The notes beneath the pieces are model-generated. The model did no database searches, was not told where the DNA came from, and saw only the letters and a list, made by a program, of their open reading frames with translations. Of a DNA stretch of 35,113 nt, positions 22,336 to 31,140 are shown in pieces. Every line of letters begins with the position of its first letter. The stretch's first letter is position 1. The stretch is taken from NCBI GenBank assembly GCA_017430145.1, contig JAFRNP010000161.1:1-35113 (forward strand), given 5' to 3'. Origin of the DNA: Clostridia bacterium. Its GTDB lineage: Bacteria > Bacillota > Clostridia > Oscillospirales > Acutalibacteraceae. The position numbers and the translations under genes were made by a program.

Positions 22336-24192
22336 TCAGATCGTTGCGCCCGCGAACTGGGCGTCGTAAAGCTCTTTGTAGAAACCGCCTTTGGCGATCA
22401 GCTCGTCGTGGGTACCGGTCTCCACGATGCTGCCCTCGTCCATCACGAGGATCGCATCCGCCTTGCGGATGGTGGAGAGCCGGTGGGCGATCACAAAACT
22501 GGTGCGGTCCGCCATCAGCTCCTTCATGGCGTTTTGGATCAGCAGTTCCGTACGGGTATCCACGGAACTGGTGGCTTCGTCCAGAATGAGGATATCGGGA
22601 TCGGCAAGGATCGCGCGGGCAATGGTCAACAGCTGCTGCTGACCCTGCGAAATATTGGCTGCGTCCTCCTCCAATACGGTATCGTAGCCGTCCGGCAGCA
22701 TCCGTATGAACGGATCCGCGCGGGCCGCCTCAGCCGCCGCAACGATCTCCTCCATCGAGGCGCCCTCCCTGCCGTAGGCGATGTTCTCCTTCACGGTGCC
22801 CTCAAACAGCCACGTATCCTGCAGCACCATGCCGAATACGTGCCGCAGTTCGTTTCGCGGGACGGTACGGATATCCGTGCCGTCTATTCTGATGACGCCG
22901 CCGTCCACGTCGTAGAAGCGCATGAGCAGGTTGACGATGGTGGTCTTCCCGGCGCCGGTGGGGCCCACGAGCGCGACGAGCTGGCCCGCCTCCACCTTCA
23001 GGCTCAGATTTTGTATCAGCGTTTTTTCCGCCGCGTAGGAGAAATCCACACCCGCCAGCTCCACGCTCTTATGGCGGTCTTCGCTCAGGTGGTTCTCCGT
23101 GCAGTCCGCCGGCTCGCTCTCCTGCTCCAGCACCTCAAAGACGCGCTCGGCGGAGGCCAGCGAGGACTGCAAGTGGTTCGCGATATTGCTCATGTCCACA
23201 ATGGGCTGCATGAACAGCTTGGAATAGACGAAAAACACGGTCATGTCGCCGATGCTGAGCTTGCCGCGCGCCACAAAAATGCCGCCGAAAATACAGATCA
23301 GGATATACCCGATGTTGCTGGTAAAGGTAATGATCGGCTGCAGCACGCCGGAATAAAACTGCGCCTTGCGGTCCACGTCGCACAGTTCCTGATTGATCTG
23401 TTTGAATTCCTCCACGGCACGCTTCGTGTGGCCGAACACCTTGACGATCCTATGGCCGGTGTACATCTCCTCGATATGGCCGTTCAGATCGCCCATGGTG
23501 CGCCAGTTTTCCCGGAAATACCTGCGGGAGATCCGCAGCAGCGCCAGCGCCAGCAGCAGCCCGAAAGGAAGAACGACGACCGAGATCAGCGTCATGATCG
23601 GGCTGATACACAGCATGATCACAAACACGCCCGTCACGGACACCACCGAGGTGATGATCTGGATCAGGTTATTCTGGAAGGTGTTCTGGATATTGTCGAT
23701 ATCGTTGGTGACGCGGCTGAGGATATCGCCTTTGGTGTGGGAATCGAAGTATTTCAGCGGCAGTTCCGAAAGCTTCCGGTTCAACAGCCGCCGCATCTTG
23801 AAAATCAGGTCGCGGTTCAGTCCCGCCATGGTAAAGTGCTGCAGGAACGAAGCGACGGAGCTGGCGGTATAGATGGCAAGGATGGTCAGCAGCACCTGCC
23901 CGATGGCGGACAGATCCAGCGGCTGCCCGTTGAGCTTCACTTTGATCAGATCGGTGATGCCGTCGATGATATCGCCGATATAGACCGGGCCGATAATGCT
24001 GAGGACCGTGCTGATGATGCTGATAACGACGACAAGCGTCATCTTCAGTTTCTTTTCCCACAGCAGCGCCAGCATTTTTTTTGCGGCGGCAGTCATATTT
24101 TTCGGCTTGTCTTCCTGCGTCTTCTTTATGTCGGCGTAATCCCGGAACTTGCTGTGGCGCTTTTCGCGCGCACGGTTTTTTTGCTCTTTCAT
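22336..24192 (-). CDS. Heterodimeric ABC exporter subunit with canonical ATP site residues
   Basis: A 618-aa half-transporter with six membrane helices (about residues 55-340) fused to an ATPase. Walker A is GPTGAGKTT, the signature is ISQGQQQ, Walker B is ILILDEATSSVD with the catalytic Glu, and the switch His is in VIAHRLSTI. The ISQGQ form is typical of the canonical partner in asymmetric exporters of the TM287/288 type. It overlaps the partner gene by 4 nt (ATGA). The pair should export hydrophobic compounds such as drugs or lipids; the substrate is unknown. An N-terminal Lys/Arg-rich stretch of about 50 residues is longer than usual. Confidence 0.93.
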   Translation of the reverse strand: MKEQKNRAREKRHSKFRDYADIKKTQEDKPKNMTAAAKKMLALLWEKKLKMTLVVVISIISTVLSIIGPVYIGDIIDGITDLIKVKLNGQPLDLSAIGQVLLTILAIYTASSVASFLQHFTMAGLNRDLIFKMRRLLNRKLSELPLKYFDSHTKGDILSRVTNDIDNIQNTFQNNLIQIITSVVSVTGVFVIMLCISPIMTLISVVVLPFGLLLALALLRISRRYFRENWRTMGDLNGHIEEMYTGHRIVKVFGHTKRAVEEFKQINQELCDVDRKAQFYSGVLQPIITFTSNIGYILICIFGGIFVARGKLSIGDMTVFFVYSKLFMQPIVDMSNIANHLQSSLASAERVFEVLEQESEPADCTENHLSEDRHKSVELAGVDFSYAAEKTLIQNLSLKVEAGQLVALVGPTGAGKTTIVNLLMRFYDVDGGVIRIDGTDIRTVPRNELRHVFGMVLQDTWLFEGTVKENIAYGREGASMEEIVAAAEAARADPFIRMLPDGYDTVLEEDAANISQGQQQLLTIARAILADPDILILDEATSSVDTRTELLIQNAMKELMADRTSFVIAHRLSTIRKADAILVMDEGSIVETGTHDELIAKGGFYKELYDAQFAGATI

Positions 24193-25964
24193 GCGTTCGC
24201 CCTCCTTTCGGAGATCTCCTCGGGGGAGAGCTGCGACTGCGCGATCTCCCGGTAGACGGCGCAGTTTTCCATCAGCTCGTCGTGCGTACCGATGCCGGCG
24301 ACGCCGCCGACGTCGAGCACCACGATCTTGTCTGCGGAGAGGATGGTGCCCACCCGCTGCGCCACCACGATAACGGCGGCGTCCTTCAGCTCTTCCCTGA
24401 CGGCAAGCCGCACCGCAGCGTCCGTTTTGAAATCCAGCGCGGAAAAGCTGTCGTCAAAGATATAGATCCCGGCGCGGCGGACCAGCGCCCGCGCGATGGC
24501 GATCCGCTGCTTCTGACCGCCGGAAAGGTTGGTGCCGCTCTGGCTGACGTGCGCGTCCAGGCCTTCCGGCAGCGCACGCACAAAATCCGCCGCCTGCGCC
24601 AGTTCCAGCGCGCGCCAGACCTGCGCGTCCGTGGCGTCCGGCATACCGAAGCAGACGTTTTCCCGTACGGTGCCGCTGAAAAGCGAGGCCGTCTGCGGGA
24701 TATAGCCGATCAGGCTGTACAGCGTCTCGGCGTCCATATCCTTCACGTTCACGCCGTCCACTTCCACGCTGCCGGACGTTGCGTCGTACAGCCGGGGGAT
24801 CAGATTGACAAGGGTGGATTTGCCGCTGCCGGTGCCGCCGATTATGGCCGTCGTCTGTCCGGGCAGCGCCGTAAAGGAGACGTGCCGCAGGATCGCGTCC
24901 TTTGAACCGGCAAAACCGAAGGACACGTCGTTGAACGTCACAGTGGAGCGTTTGACGGGGTCGGGCATAACGGGCTTTTCCGGCGGCAGGATCTCCGGCT
25001 CCAGGTCCAGCACCTCCAGAATGCGTTTGGCGGAAATGTTTGCCCGCGGCACGATCACGAACATGCTGCCCGCCATAACAAGGGCGGCGACGATCATGAT
25101 CATGTAAACGATAAACGCCTGCAGGTCGCCGATGGTATTGGCGATCTTTGCCGCCTCCAGCACCGGGTCCATGCTGTCGATATTTCGGGCGGCGGCAAGG
25201 ATCAGCAGACTTACGCCGATAAACGCCAGCACAATGCTGGCAGGGATCAGTACCGAAAAGATCCGCGCTATGCGCAGCGCGATATCCGCCAGCTCGGCGT
25301 TCTTTTCGTCAAATCTGGCGTCCTCATACGCCGATCTGTTGAACGCCCGGATCACGCGGATCCCGGAGAGCTTTTCGCGCACCAGATGGTTGAGCCGGTC
25401 GGTCAGCTTCTGCCGCTTCTTAAAAAGCGGCTTTACAAGCTTCAGTACCAACGCGGCAAGACCGCCGATCACGGGAAGCACCGAAAAGATATACAGCGCC
25501 AGCCGCGCGTTCATGATCAGCGCCATCACCGTTCCGCCGACCAGCAGCACCGGCGCCGCCAGCACCATACGCACCATGACCAGAATAAAATCCTGCAGCT
25601 GCTTTACGTCGTTGGTGCTGCGGGTGATCAGAGACGCGGCGCCGATCTTGTCAACGTCACACTGGGACAGGCTCTCCACTTTCAGAAAAACCTTTTCCCG
25701 CAGGATCATCCCGTACATCGCCGCAAGCTTTGACGTACAGTAGGCGTTCAGCACGGAAAACAACAGGCCGAGAACGGCGCCGCCGAACATGGCCAGCCCC
25801 ATCTGCTTAATATAGACAAGGTCCTTGTTTCCGATCCCGTTGTTGACGATCTGCGACATCAGCGCAGGAAGCAGCAGCGCCATACCCTGGCTGACGAGCA
25901 TCAGCAACACGGACAGGGCCACGTATTTTTTGACCGGTTTCAGAAAACCGAGTATCCGGATCAA
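24189..25964 (-). CDS. Heterodimeric ABC exporter subunit with degenerate ATP site
   Basis: A 591-aa half-transporter whose six helices occupy about residues 15-310. Walker A is GGTGSGKST and the signature LSGGQKQR is intact, but the Walker B end is IFDDSFSALD (Asp in place of the catalytic Glu) and the switch His is Gln (VVAQRVGTI). This is the pattern of the TM287-type subunit, in which one of two ATP sites is inactive. It forms an operon with the following 618-aa subunit through a 4-nt overlap. GGGAGGTG precedes the start. The promoter is unclear; a TATAAT at 26005-26000 lacks a good -35. Confidence 0.93.
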   Translation of the reverse strand: MIRILGFLKPVKKYVALSVLLMLVSQGMALLLPALMSQIVNNGIGNKDLVYIKQMGLAMFGGAVLGLLFSVLNAYCTSKLAAMYGMILREKVFLKVESLSQCDVDKIGAASLITRSTNDVKQLQDFILVMVRMVLAAPVLLVGGTVMALIMNARLALYIFSVLPVIGGLAALVLKLVKPLFKKRQKLTDRLNHLVREKLSGIRVIRAFNRSAYEDARFDEKNAELADIALRIARIFSVLIPASIVLAFIGVSLLILAAARNIDSMDPVLEAAKIANTIGDLQAFIVYMIMIVAALVMAGSMFVIVPRANISAKRILEVLDLEPEILPPEKPVMPDPVKRSTVTFNDVSFGFAGSKDAILRHVSFTALPGQTTAIIGGTGSGKSTLVNLIPRLYDATSGSVEVDGVNVKDMDAETLYSLIGYIPQTASLFSGTVRENVCFGMPDATDAQVWRALELAQAADFVRALPEGLDAHVSQSGTNLSGGQKQRIAIARALVRRAGIYIFDDSFSALDFKTDAAVRLAVREELKDAAVIVVAQRVGTILSADKIVVLDVGGVAGIGTHDELMENCAVYREIAQSQLSPEEISERRANA

Positions 25965-26040
25965 CCTGTCACCTCCCGTTAGACGGTATTATTCAATTAA
26001 TTATATCATATACATATGAATAAAGTTTTAACAAAACGAA

Positions 26041-26106
26041 AAAAACCGTCCGTTTTCAAACGCAGCGTCTGTTTCTGTCAGGCGCCGTCTGAAAAGGACG
26101 GTTTTT
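26041..26106. terminator. Bidirectional terminator after hydF
   Basis: AAAAACCGTCC (26041-26051) pairs with GGACGGTTTTT (26096-26106), with further inner pairing (for example TTTC/GAAA). Both strands end in a T-run. It closes the leftward hydrogenase-maturation operon before the ABC exporter genes. Confidence 0.88.
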
Positions 26107-26186
26107 AAGATAAAAGAGGCAGCTTTTCTCCCGGGACTTATCTTTCCATTACGGGATCTCAGCACAGCGCACCGCTTGTTTTGCGG

Positions 26187-27374
26187 TCAGCGGACCAGCG
26201 CCGCAACGCTCCTTTGCAGGATCCCGTGCATCTCGGCGATCGCGATCCCGTAATTGACCACCGGCACCCCCTGCCGCCGTGCGTGTTCCAAACGGGAAAG
26301 CATTTCCCGTTCGCTCAGCATACACCCGCCGCAGTGGACGACCAGCCGATAAGGGGAAAGGTCGGCGGGAAAATCGCCGCCGGAAGTAAAGTCAAAAACA
26401 AGGTCCTGCGTCCCGCTGTAATCGCGGATCCAGCCCGGCAGCTTCACGGTGCCAATGTCGTTGCACTGGCGGTGGTGCGTGCAGCCCTCGGAGATCAGCA
26501 CCCGGTCGCCGGGCGCAAGGGCTTTCAGCGCCGCCGCGCCCTCTAAAAACGGGGCCAGCTCCCCCTTGTACCGGGCGAACAAAATCGAAAATGAGGTCAG
26601 CCTTACGTCCGGCGGCGTCAGGCGCGCCACCTGCTCAAACGCCTGGGAATCCGTGACCACCAGCGCCGGGGGCTTTTTGAGCCCGCCGATCACCGCCGGC
26701 AGCTCCGGCGGCTGGCAGACGCTGAAGGTACACCCCGCGTCCAGGAGGTCCCGCATGGTCTGCTGCTGCGGCAAAATCAGCCGCCCTTTGGGCGCGGATT
26801 CGTCGATCGGGATCACCAGCACCGCGTGGTCGCCCGGGGAGAGCAGGTCCGAAACAATATGCTTTTTGTTCTCCCGGTCCTTGCCGAGCGCGCCGATCCG
26901 TTCTTTGAGCGCCTCGACCCCCTCGCGCGTCACGGCGGAGGTATATAGCCCCTCCGGGGGCAGGTCCGGGCGGCTTTCCAGCAGGTCTGCCTTGTTGTAC
27001 GCCGTTAAAAACGGGATCCGCTTTTCGGCAAAGATCGTTTCCAGTTCCCGGTCGGCGTCGGTCTTTCCGGCGGCGGCGTCCAGTACCAGCACCGCCACGT
27101 CCGTACCGGCGAGCACCTGCCGGGTCTTCTGCACGCGCAGTTCTCCCAGCGTCCCCACGTCGTCAAAGCCGGGGGTGTCGATGATCTGCACCGGCCCCAG
27201 GGGCAGCAGTTCCATTGCCTTTTTCACCGGATCGGTGGTGGTACCCGGCGTATCGGATACCACCGAGAGCGACTGGTTCGTCACCGCGTTTACAAGGCTC
27301 GATTTTCCGGCGTTGCGCCGCCCGAAAAAGGCGATATGCAGGCGCTCGGCAGAAACCACGCTGTTCAGGCTCAT
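26187..27374 (-). CDS. hydF: [FeFe]-hydrogenase maturation GTPase HydF
   Basis: A 395-aa scaffold on which the 2Fe subcluster of [FeFe]-hydrogenase is assembled before transfer to the apo-enzyme. The N-terminal GTPase domain has P-loop GRRNAGKSS (18-26), a DTPGTTTDPV switch, DTPGFDD and NKAD. A dimerisation part follows, then the iron-sulfur domain with CTH and HCGGC separated by 46 residues, within the family spacing of CxHx(44-53)HCxxC. It is the last gene of the maturation set and lies 246 bp after hydG, the gap being filled by REP-like repeats. It may therefore be less tightly co-expressed. Confidence 0.96.
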   Translation of the reverse strand: MSLNSVVSAERLHIAFFGRRNAGKSSLVNAVTNQSLSVVSDTPGTTTDPVKKAMELLPLGPVQIIDTPGFDDVGTLGELRVQKTRQVLAGTDVAVLVLDAAAGKTDADRELETIFAEKRIPFLTAYNKADLLESRPDLPPEGLYTSAVTREGVEALKERIGALGKDRENKKHIVSDLLSPGDHAVLVIPIDESAPKGRLILPQQQTMRDLLDAGCTFSVCQPPELPAVIGGLKKPPALVVTDSQAFEQVARLTPPDVRLTSFSILFARYKGELAPFLEGAAALKALAPGDRVLISEGCTHHRQCNDIGTVKLPGWIRDYSGTQDLVFDFTSGGDFPADLSPYRLVVHCGGCMLSEREMLSRLEHARRQGVPVVNYGIAIAEMHGILQRSVAALVR

Positions 27375-27443
27375 GTTTTTTCCCTCTCTCAGATCAATTC
27401 AAATCAAAGGGAGATCGATCAGGGAAAGCCAGTCAATCAGGGA

Positions 27444-27579
27444 TCAATCACGGGGACGGTTATCCTGATTGACGCCAGTCAAGGGATCAATCACGGGGAC
27501 GGTTATCCTGATTGATGACGCCAGTCAATCAGGGAACCGTCCCCTGATTGATGATTGAGGGAACCGTCCCCTGATTGAT
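27444..27579. repeat. REP-like repeat array between hydG and hydF
   Basis: Two identical 29-bp units lie in direct orientation (27444-27472 and 27487-27515), followed by two units in the opposite sense containing AACCGTCCCCTGATTGA (27525-27551 and about 27554-27579). The unit at 27525 is a 10-bp perfect inverted repeat, TCAATCAGGG/CCCTGATTGA, around AACCGTC. Spacers are short and non-unique, so this is not CRISPR. It resembles REP elements mobilised by Y1 transposases and is related to the copy at 19317. Confidence 0.85.
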
Positions 27580-27620
27580 GATTGATGACTTGATTGACTC
27601 GATTGCGTCCGATCGATCCC

Positions 27621-29072
27621 TCAGAAGCGGAAATCCCGGCGGTTGGAAGACCGGATGTCCGCGATATTCTGCTCGGCGATGGCGCGCACCTTCTCCTTCG
27701 GGATACGCCCCAGCTCCTTTTCGATCATGGCGTAGCCCTTCGCCTTCGTTTCGGGAGAGGCGTAGTCCTCCAGATACTCGGCGAGGGTCATCAGGGCATT
27801 GGGGTGGCAGCAGTTTAAGATCTGCCCGCTCTTGCACAGGCTCATGAAGCGGTCGCCGGTGCGCCCCTCGCGGTAGCAGGCGGTGCAGAAGGACGGGATA
27901 TGCCCGTTGTCCATCAGCCACGCCACCACCTCGTCGAGACTCCGCTGGTCGGAGACGTCGAACTGCTCGGTGTCGTGGGGGCGCTCCTCTTCGGTATAGC
28001 CGCCCACCGAGGTACGCGAGCCGCCGCTGACCTGCGAAATGCCCACCTTCAGCATTTTGGAGCGGACCTCTTCGGTCTCGCGGGTGGAGATGATCATGCC
28101 CGTATACGGCACCGCGATGCGGATGCAGGCGGCGATCTTTTCAAAGGTCTCGTCCGGGATCGAGTTATCGAAGGCGTCGGGATCGATGTCGTCGGCGCGT
28201 TTGACGCGCGGCACGCTGATCGTATGCGGGCCCACGCCGTGGACCGCCTCTAAGTGCTCCGCGTGCATCAGAAGCCCCGCAAACTCGTATTTGTACAGCT
28301 CCAGCCCGAACAGGACGCCTAAGCCCACGTCGTCAATGCCGCCCTCCATGGCGCGGTCCATGGCCTCGGTGTGGTAGGCGTAGTTGCTTTTGGGGCCCGT
28401 GGGATGCAGCCGTTCGTAGCTCTCCTTGTGGTAGGTCTCCTGGAACAGGATGTAGGTACCGATGCCCGCCTCTTTCAGCTTGCGGTAGTTCTCCACCGTA
28501 GTGGCGGCGATATTCACGTTGACGCGGCGGATGTCCCCGTTTTTGTGGTGGACGCCGTAGATCGTTTTGATGCAGTCGAGGATATACTCGATCGGGTTGT
28601 TCACCGGGTCCTCGCCCGCCTCGATCGCCAGCCGCTTGTGGCCCATATCCTGCAGGGCGATCACTTCTTTCCGGACCTCCTCCTGCGTGAGCTTTTTGCG
28701 CGGGATGTGCTTGTTTTTGTAGTGGTAGGGGCAGTACAGGCAGCCGTTGACGCAGTAGTTGGACAGATACAGCGGCGCAAAAATGACGATGCGGTTGCCG
28801 TAGAACGCCAGCTTGATCTCTTCGGCGATGGCAAAGATCCGCTCGGTCACCGCCGGGTCCTCGTTCGCCAGCAGCACGCTTGCCTCCCGGTGGGTAAGCC
28901 CCCGGCAGACGTAGCCCTTCTCTTTTTTCACAGGACGCGCCTTCTCCAGTATCTCGTCGATCAGCGCCGTATCGTTTTTATGCGCCTCGGCGAAGGCGAG
29001 CGTCTCCTGTATTTCGGCGTCGTTGATGAATTCGACCGCCTTCATGGACTTGGGATCATAGGGTATCGGCAT
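27621..29072 (-). CDS. hydG: [FeFe]-hydrogenase H-cluster radical SAM maturase HydG
   Basis: A 483-aa radical SAM enzyme that cleaves tyrosine to make the CO and CN ligands of the H-cluster. The radical SAM cluster motif is CVNGCLYC (Cys107, Cys111, Cys114), and the C-terminal second cluster is formed by Cys396, Cys399 and Cys422, exactly the CX2CX22C spacing of HydG. The region SGGSRTSVGGY is also typical. It is transcribed with hydE upstream (gap of about 45 bp, poly-pyrimidine rich). Its presence implies an [FeFe]-hydrogenase elsewhere in the genome. Confidence 0.97.
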   Translation of the reverse strand: MPIPYDPKSMKAVEFINDAEIQETLAFAEAHKNDTALIDEILEKARPVKKEKGYVCRGLTHREASVLLANEDPAVTERIFAIAEEIKLAFYGNRIVIFAPLYLSNYCVNGCLYCPYHYKNKHIPRKKLTQEEVRKEVIALQDMGHKRLAIEAGEDPVNNPIEYILDCIKTIYGVHHKNGDIRRVNVNIAATTVENYRKLKEAGIGTYILFQETYHKESYERLHPTGPKSNYAYHTEAMDRAMEGGIDDVGLGVLFGLELYKYEFAGLLMHAEHLEAVHGVGPHTISVPRVKRADDIDPDAFDNSIPDETFEKIAACIRIAVPYTGMIISTRETEEVRSKMLKVGISQVSGGSRTSVGGYTEEERPHDTEQFDVSDQRSLDEVVAWLMDNGHIPSFCTACYREGRTGDRFMSLCKSGQILNCCHPNALMTLAEYLEDYASPETKAKGYAMIEKELGRIPKEKVRAIAEQNIADIRSSNRRDFRF

Positions 29073-29117
29073 AGTTTTTCCCTTCTTTAACTTTCATCTT
29101 TTATCTTTTTTCTTTTA

Positions 29118-30167
29118 TCATTTTTTCACGTCGCCCCGGTCGGTCACGATGCGGTACCCGACGGAAGCTACGCGCTGCGATAGGCAGTTTTTGCACTGTG
29201 CAGATTCCTCGCCGGTGCAGGCCTTGTTGTCGTACAGTTCGTACTGTTTGCGCACCTTTACCGGCGACAGGTTCGGCATGACCACGTTCGCCCCTGCCAG
29301 AATGCCCTTCTCCCTGCCGCGCGGGTCCGCGGTGGCAAGGGCGGTGGTGGCGGGCAGCAAAACGTTCGGCTGTATGAGCCGGATCACCGACAGCAGGTGC
29401 AGCGTCAGGCGCAGCGACCCGGCGGGATATGCGGCAAAGGGCGTTTCGCGGTGCGGCAGAAAGGGGCCGATGCCGCACATATCGGGAGAGAATTCCTGAA
29501 TGAAATACAGGTCCTTCGCCAGCGTCCCGGCGGTCTGGAAGGGCGACCCCACCATAAAGCCTGCGCCCACCTGGTAGCCGATCACCCTTAGCGTATACAG
29601 GCAGCGCATCCGGTTTTCAAAGGACATCTCCCCGGGGTGCAGCCGGGCGTAATGCGCCGCGTCCGCGGTCTCGTGCCGGAGCAGGTACCTGTCCGCCCCG
29701 GCGGCAAACAGCAGCCGGTAGCTTTCGTCCGTCCGCTCCCCGAGGGACAGCGTGACCGCGCAGTCCGGGTACCGGCTTTTGAGACGAAAGATCAGATCGC
29801 ATAAAAGTTTGTCGGTGTAATACCCGTCCTCCCCGCCCTGCAGCACGAAGGTGCGAAAGCCCAATCGGTACCCCTCGTCGGCGCAGGAGAGGATCTCCCC
29901 GGGCGTCAGGCGGTAGCGCTCCAGGGCGCGGTTATCCCGCCGGATGCCGCAGTACAGGCAGTTGTTTTTGCAGTGGTTGCTGATCTCAATCAGCCCGCGC
30001 ACGTACACGTCCCGCCCGTAGACGCGTTCCCGCGCGGCGACGGCAGCCGCGCGCAGCCGTTCGCCGGTCTCTTTGTCCGGGACGGCGGCCAGCAGACGGA
30101 AGTCCGCTTCGCGCAGCCGCTCCCCCGCGATCAGGCGGTTGGCGGTTTCCGAAAGGCGTTCATTCAT
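29118..30167 (-). CDS. hydE: [FeFe]-hydrogenase H-cluster radical SAM maturase HydE
   Basis: A 349-aa radical SAM enzyme that takes part in making the dithiolate bridge of the H-cluster. The cluster motif is CKNNCLYC (Cys66, Cys70, Cys73). The second cluster motif near the C-terminus, C-x7-C-x2-C in ACTGEESAQCKNC, is kept, as in Thermotoga HydE. EISNHCKNNCLYCGIRRDN and LQGGEDGYYT are conserved HydE segments. It starts 8 nt inside the regulator gene, so the two are translationally coupled. Confidence 0.96.
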   Translation of the reverse strand: MNERLSETANRLIAGERLREADFRLLAAVPDKETGERLRAAAVAARERVYGRDVYVRGLIEISNHCKNNCLYCGIRRDNRALERYRLTPGEILSCADEGYRLGFRTFVLQGGEDGYYTDKLLCDLIFRLKSRYPDCAVTLSLGERTDESYRLLFAAGADRYLLRHETADAAHYARLHPGEMSFENRMRCLYTLRVIGYQVGAGFMVGSPFQTAGTLAKDLYFIQEFSPDMCGIGPFLPHRETPFAAYPAGSLRLTLHLLSVIRLIQPNVLLPATTALATADPRGREKGILAGANVVMPNLSPVKVRKQYELYDNKACTGEESAQCKNCLSQRVASVGYRIVTDRGDVKK

Positions 30168-30417
30168 TGGCGCCGACGGTCGACAGCGCCGTCTTCACGC
30201 TCACGCCGTCCAGCGCCCCGACCTTGCCCGCCAGCGCGGAGATCGTATCCTGCGGCGCGTCCAGCGCGATGGAGATGATGTTGATGTGCCGCTGCCGGTA
30301 GGGCAGGCCCATACGCCCAATGATAAAATCACCGTAGGCGTGCAGGACGGCGTTGAGCGCCTCCACGGACGCCTCGTTTTCGACGATGATGCTCATGACC
30401 GCTACTCTTGTGTTCAT
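30160..30417 (-). CDS. TM1266-family iron-only hydrogenase system regulator
   Basis: An 85-aa protein with an ACT/NikR-like small fold. It begins MNTRVAVMSIIVENEASVEALN and contains GRMGLPYRQRHINIISIALDAP, typical of the TM1266 family found beside hydE, hydG and hydF. Family members are putative regulators with unknown ligand. The start is chosen because AGGATACAAA with a good ribosome binding site lies directly upstream and the family begins at this Met; a longer frame from 30516 crosses a terminator. It is the first gene of the maturation operon, and its end overlaps hydE. Confidence 0.85.
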   Translation of the reverse strand: MNTRVAVMSIIVENEASVEALNAVLHAYGDFIIGRMGLPYRQRHINIISIALDAPQDTISALAGKVGALDGVSVKTALSTVGANE

Positions 30418-30469
30418 TTTGTATCCTCCGTATCCGGCAGGGCCTCCCCCGCCGTTTTTTGATGGCATG

Positions 30470-30517
30470 AAAAAAACCGTGCTCCGAGGCACGGCAAAAA
30501 AGACCTTTGGCCGCACC
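30470..30517 (-). terminator. Terminator in the leader of the maturation operon, possible attenuator
   Basis: On the minus strand, CCGTGC and GCACGG (30494-30489 and 30482-30477) pair around a six-base loop and are followed by seven T (30476-30470). An alternative pairing of GGTGCGGC (30517-30510) with GCCGTGCC (30495-30488), allowing two G-U pairs, would break this stem. Promoter-like hexamers lie upstream at 30569-30597, and none was seen between the terminator and the first gene. Confidence 0.6.
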
Positions 30518-30568
30518 TTTCACGCAGAGCGTACCCTTTGTGTCAGGAAGCAGATGTTTTTCATACAT

Positions 30569-30597
30569 AGTATACCACGGTCCGGCAAAAAAAGCAA
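30569..30597 (-). promoter_or_regulatory. Candidate promoter of the hydrogenase-maturation operon
   Basis: TTGCTT (30597-30592) and TATACT (30574-30569) on the minus strand are 17 bp apart. Transcription would begin near 30562, giving a leader of about 145 nt that contains the terminator at 30470-30494. Confidence 0.6.
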
Positions 30598-30631
30598 GGG
30601 GAAATGTTTGCATGTAAGATATTTCCTCTTT

Positions 30632-30663
30632 TACAAAAGTAACAAAGTAAAAAGTATCAAAGA
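30632..30663. repeat. Period-8 repeat at the cupin gene 3' end
   Basis: AAAAGTAA, CAAAGTAA and degenerate units follow one another just beyond and up to the cupin stop codon (30657-30659). It belongs to the same family as the arrays at 7748, 19204 and 19480. Confidence 0.55.
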
Positions 30664-31010
30664 TCAAAATACTCCGTGTTGCTTCTGTCCGTGTCGCTGT
30701 TTTCCGCGATCAGCACGCTTGCGTCCGCGGAGCAGACGATGTTGTGCCAGGTGCCTGACGTCACGTTGTAGAGCTTGCAGGGCTCCATGACGACCGGCGT
30801 GCGGTCCTCGCCGATATAGAGGGTGGCTTCGCCTTTGAGCAGCACGAACACCTCGTCGGTCTCCATGTGGCGCTCCATATAGGTATTTTTTGTGTACTCG
30901 TCGTCCTGCGTCAGAAAGGCGACGCACCAGGTTTTGAATATCATGGTCCGGTCGTAGCCTCTGCCGGTGAACTGGCTGATCTCAAGCCCTGCGGGCGCGG
31001 TGTTTTCCAT
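30657..31010 (-). CDS. Cupin-domain protein
   Basis: A 117-aa single-domain cupin. The conserved core shows METDEVFVLLKGEATLYIGED (first cupin motif, with metal-ligand-like acidic residues) and a second motif in TSGTWHNIVCS with His. It probably binds a metal or small ligand in the cytosol; its substrate is unknown, and a sensory or isomerase role is equally possible. The start at 31010 has a GGAGG site 8 bp upstream, which rules out a longer start at 31112. It is alone and leftward, with a TATAAT-type promoter on the minus strand near 31037-31042. Its stop codon touches a period-8 repeat. Confidence 0.82.
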   Translation of the reverse strand: MENTAPAGLEISQFTGRGYDRTMIFKTWCVAFLTQDDEYTKNTYMERHMETDEVFVLLKGEATLYIGEDRTPVVMEPCKLYNVTSGTWHNIVCSADASVLIAENSDTDRSNTEYFDL

Positions 31011-31111
31011 TTTGTTTTCCTCCGAATGATCCTGTATTGCCATTATTATAGCACATGGGACGAAAAAAGCAAATCTTTTTCCTGCGCGGGCGGTAAAAAA
31101 AGCGAAACCCA

Positions 31112-31140
31112 TTGAAAAAGAGTAACTTTTCTGTTATAGT
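31112..31140 (+). promoter_or_regulatory. Promoter of the Cys-cluster protein/radical SAM pair
   Basis: TTGAAA (31112-31117) and TATAGT (31135-31140) are 17 bp apart, and TG at 31132-31133 gives an extended -10 (TGnTATAGT). Start near 31147, leader about 104 nt. A second candidate (TTGACA at 31202) is too close to the ribosome binding site. Confidence 0.65.

Noticed and set aside
22288-24255. Long rightward frame opposite the ABC exporter gene
   Set aside because: Antisense shadow of a gene with all ABC motifs; low-complexity His/Asp-rich translation.
27444-27579. CRISPR array
   Set aside because: Units are in both orientations with short, repeated spacers and no cas genes nearby; REP-like repeats explain it.
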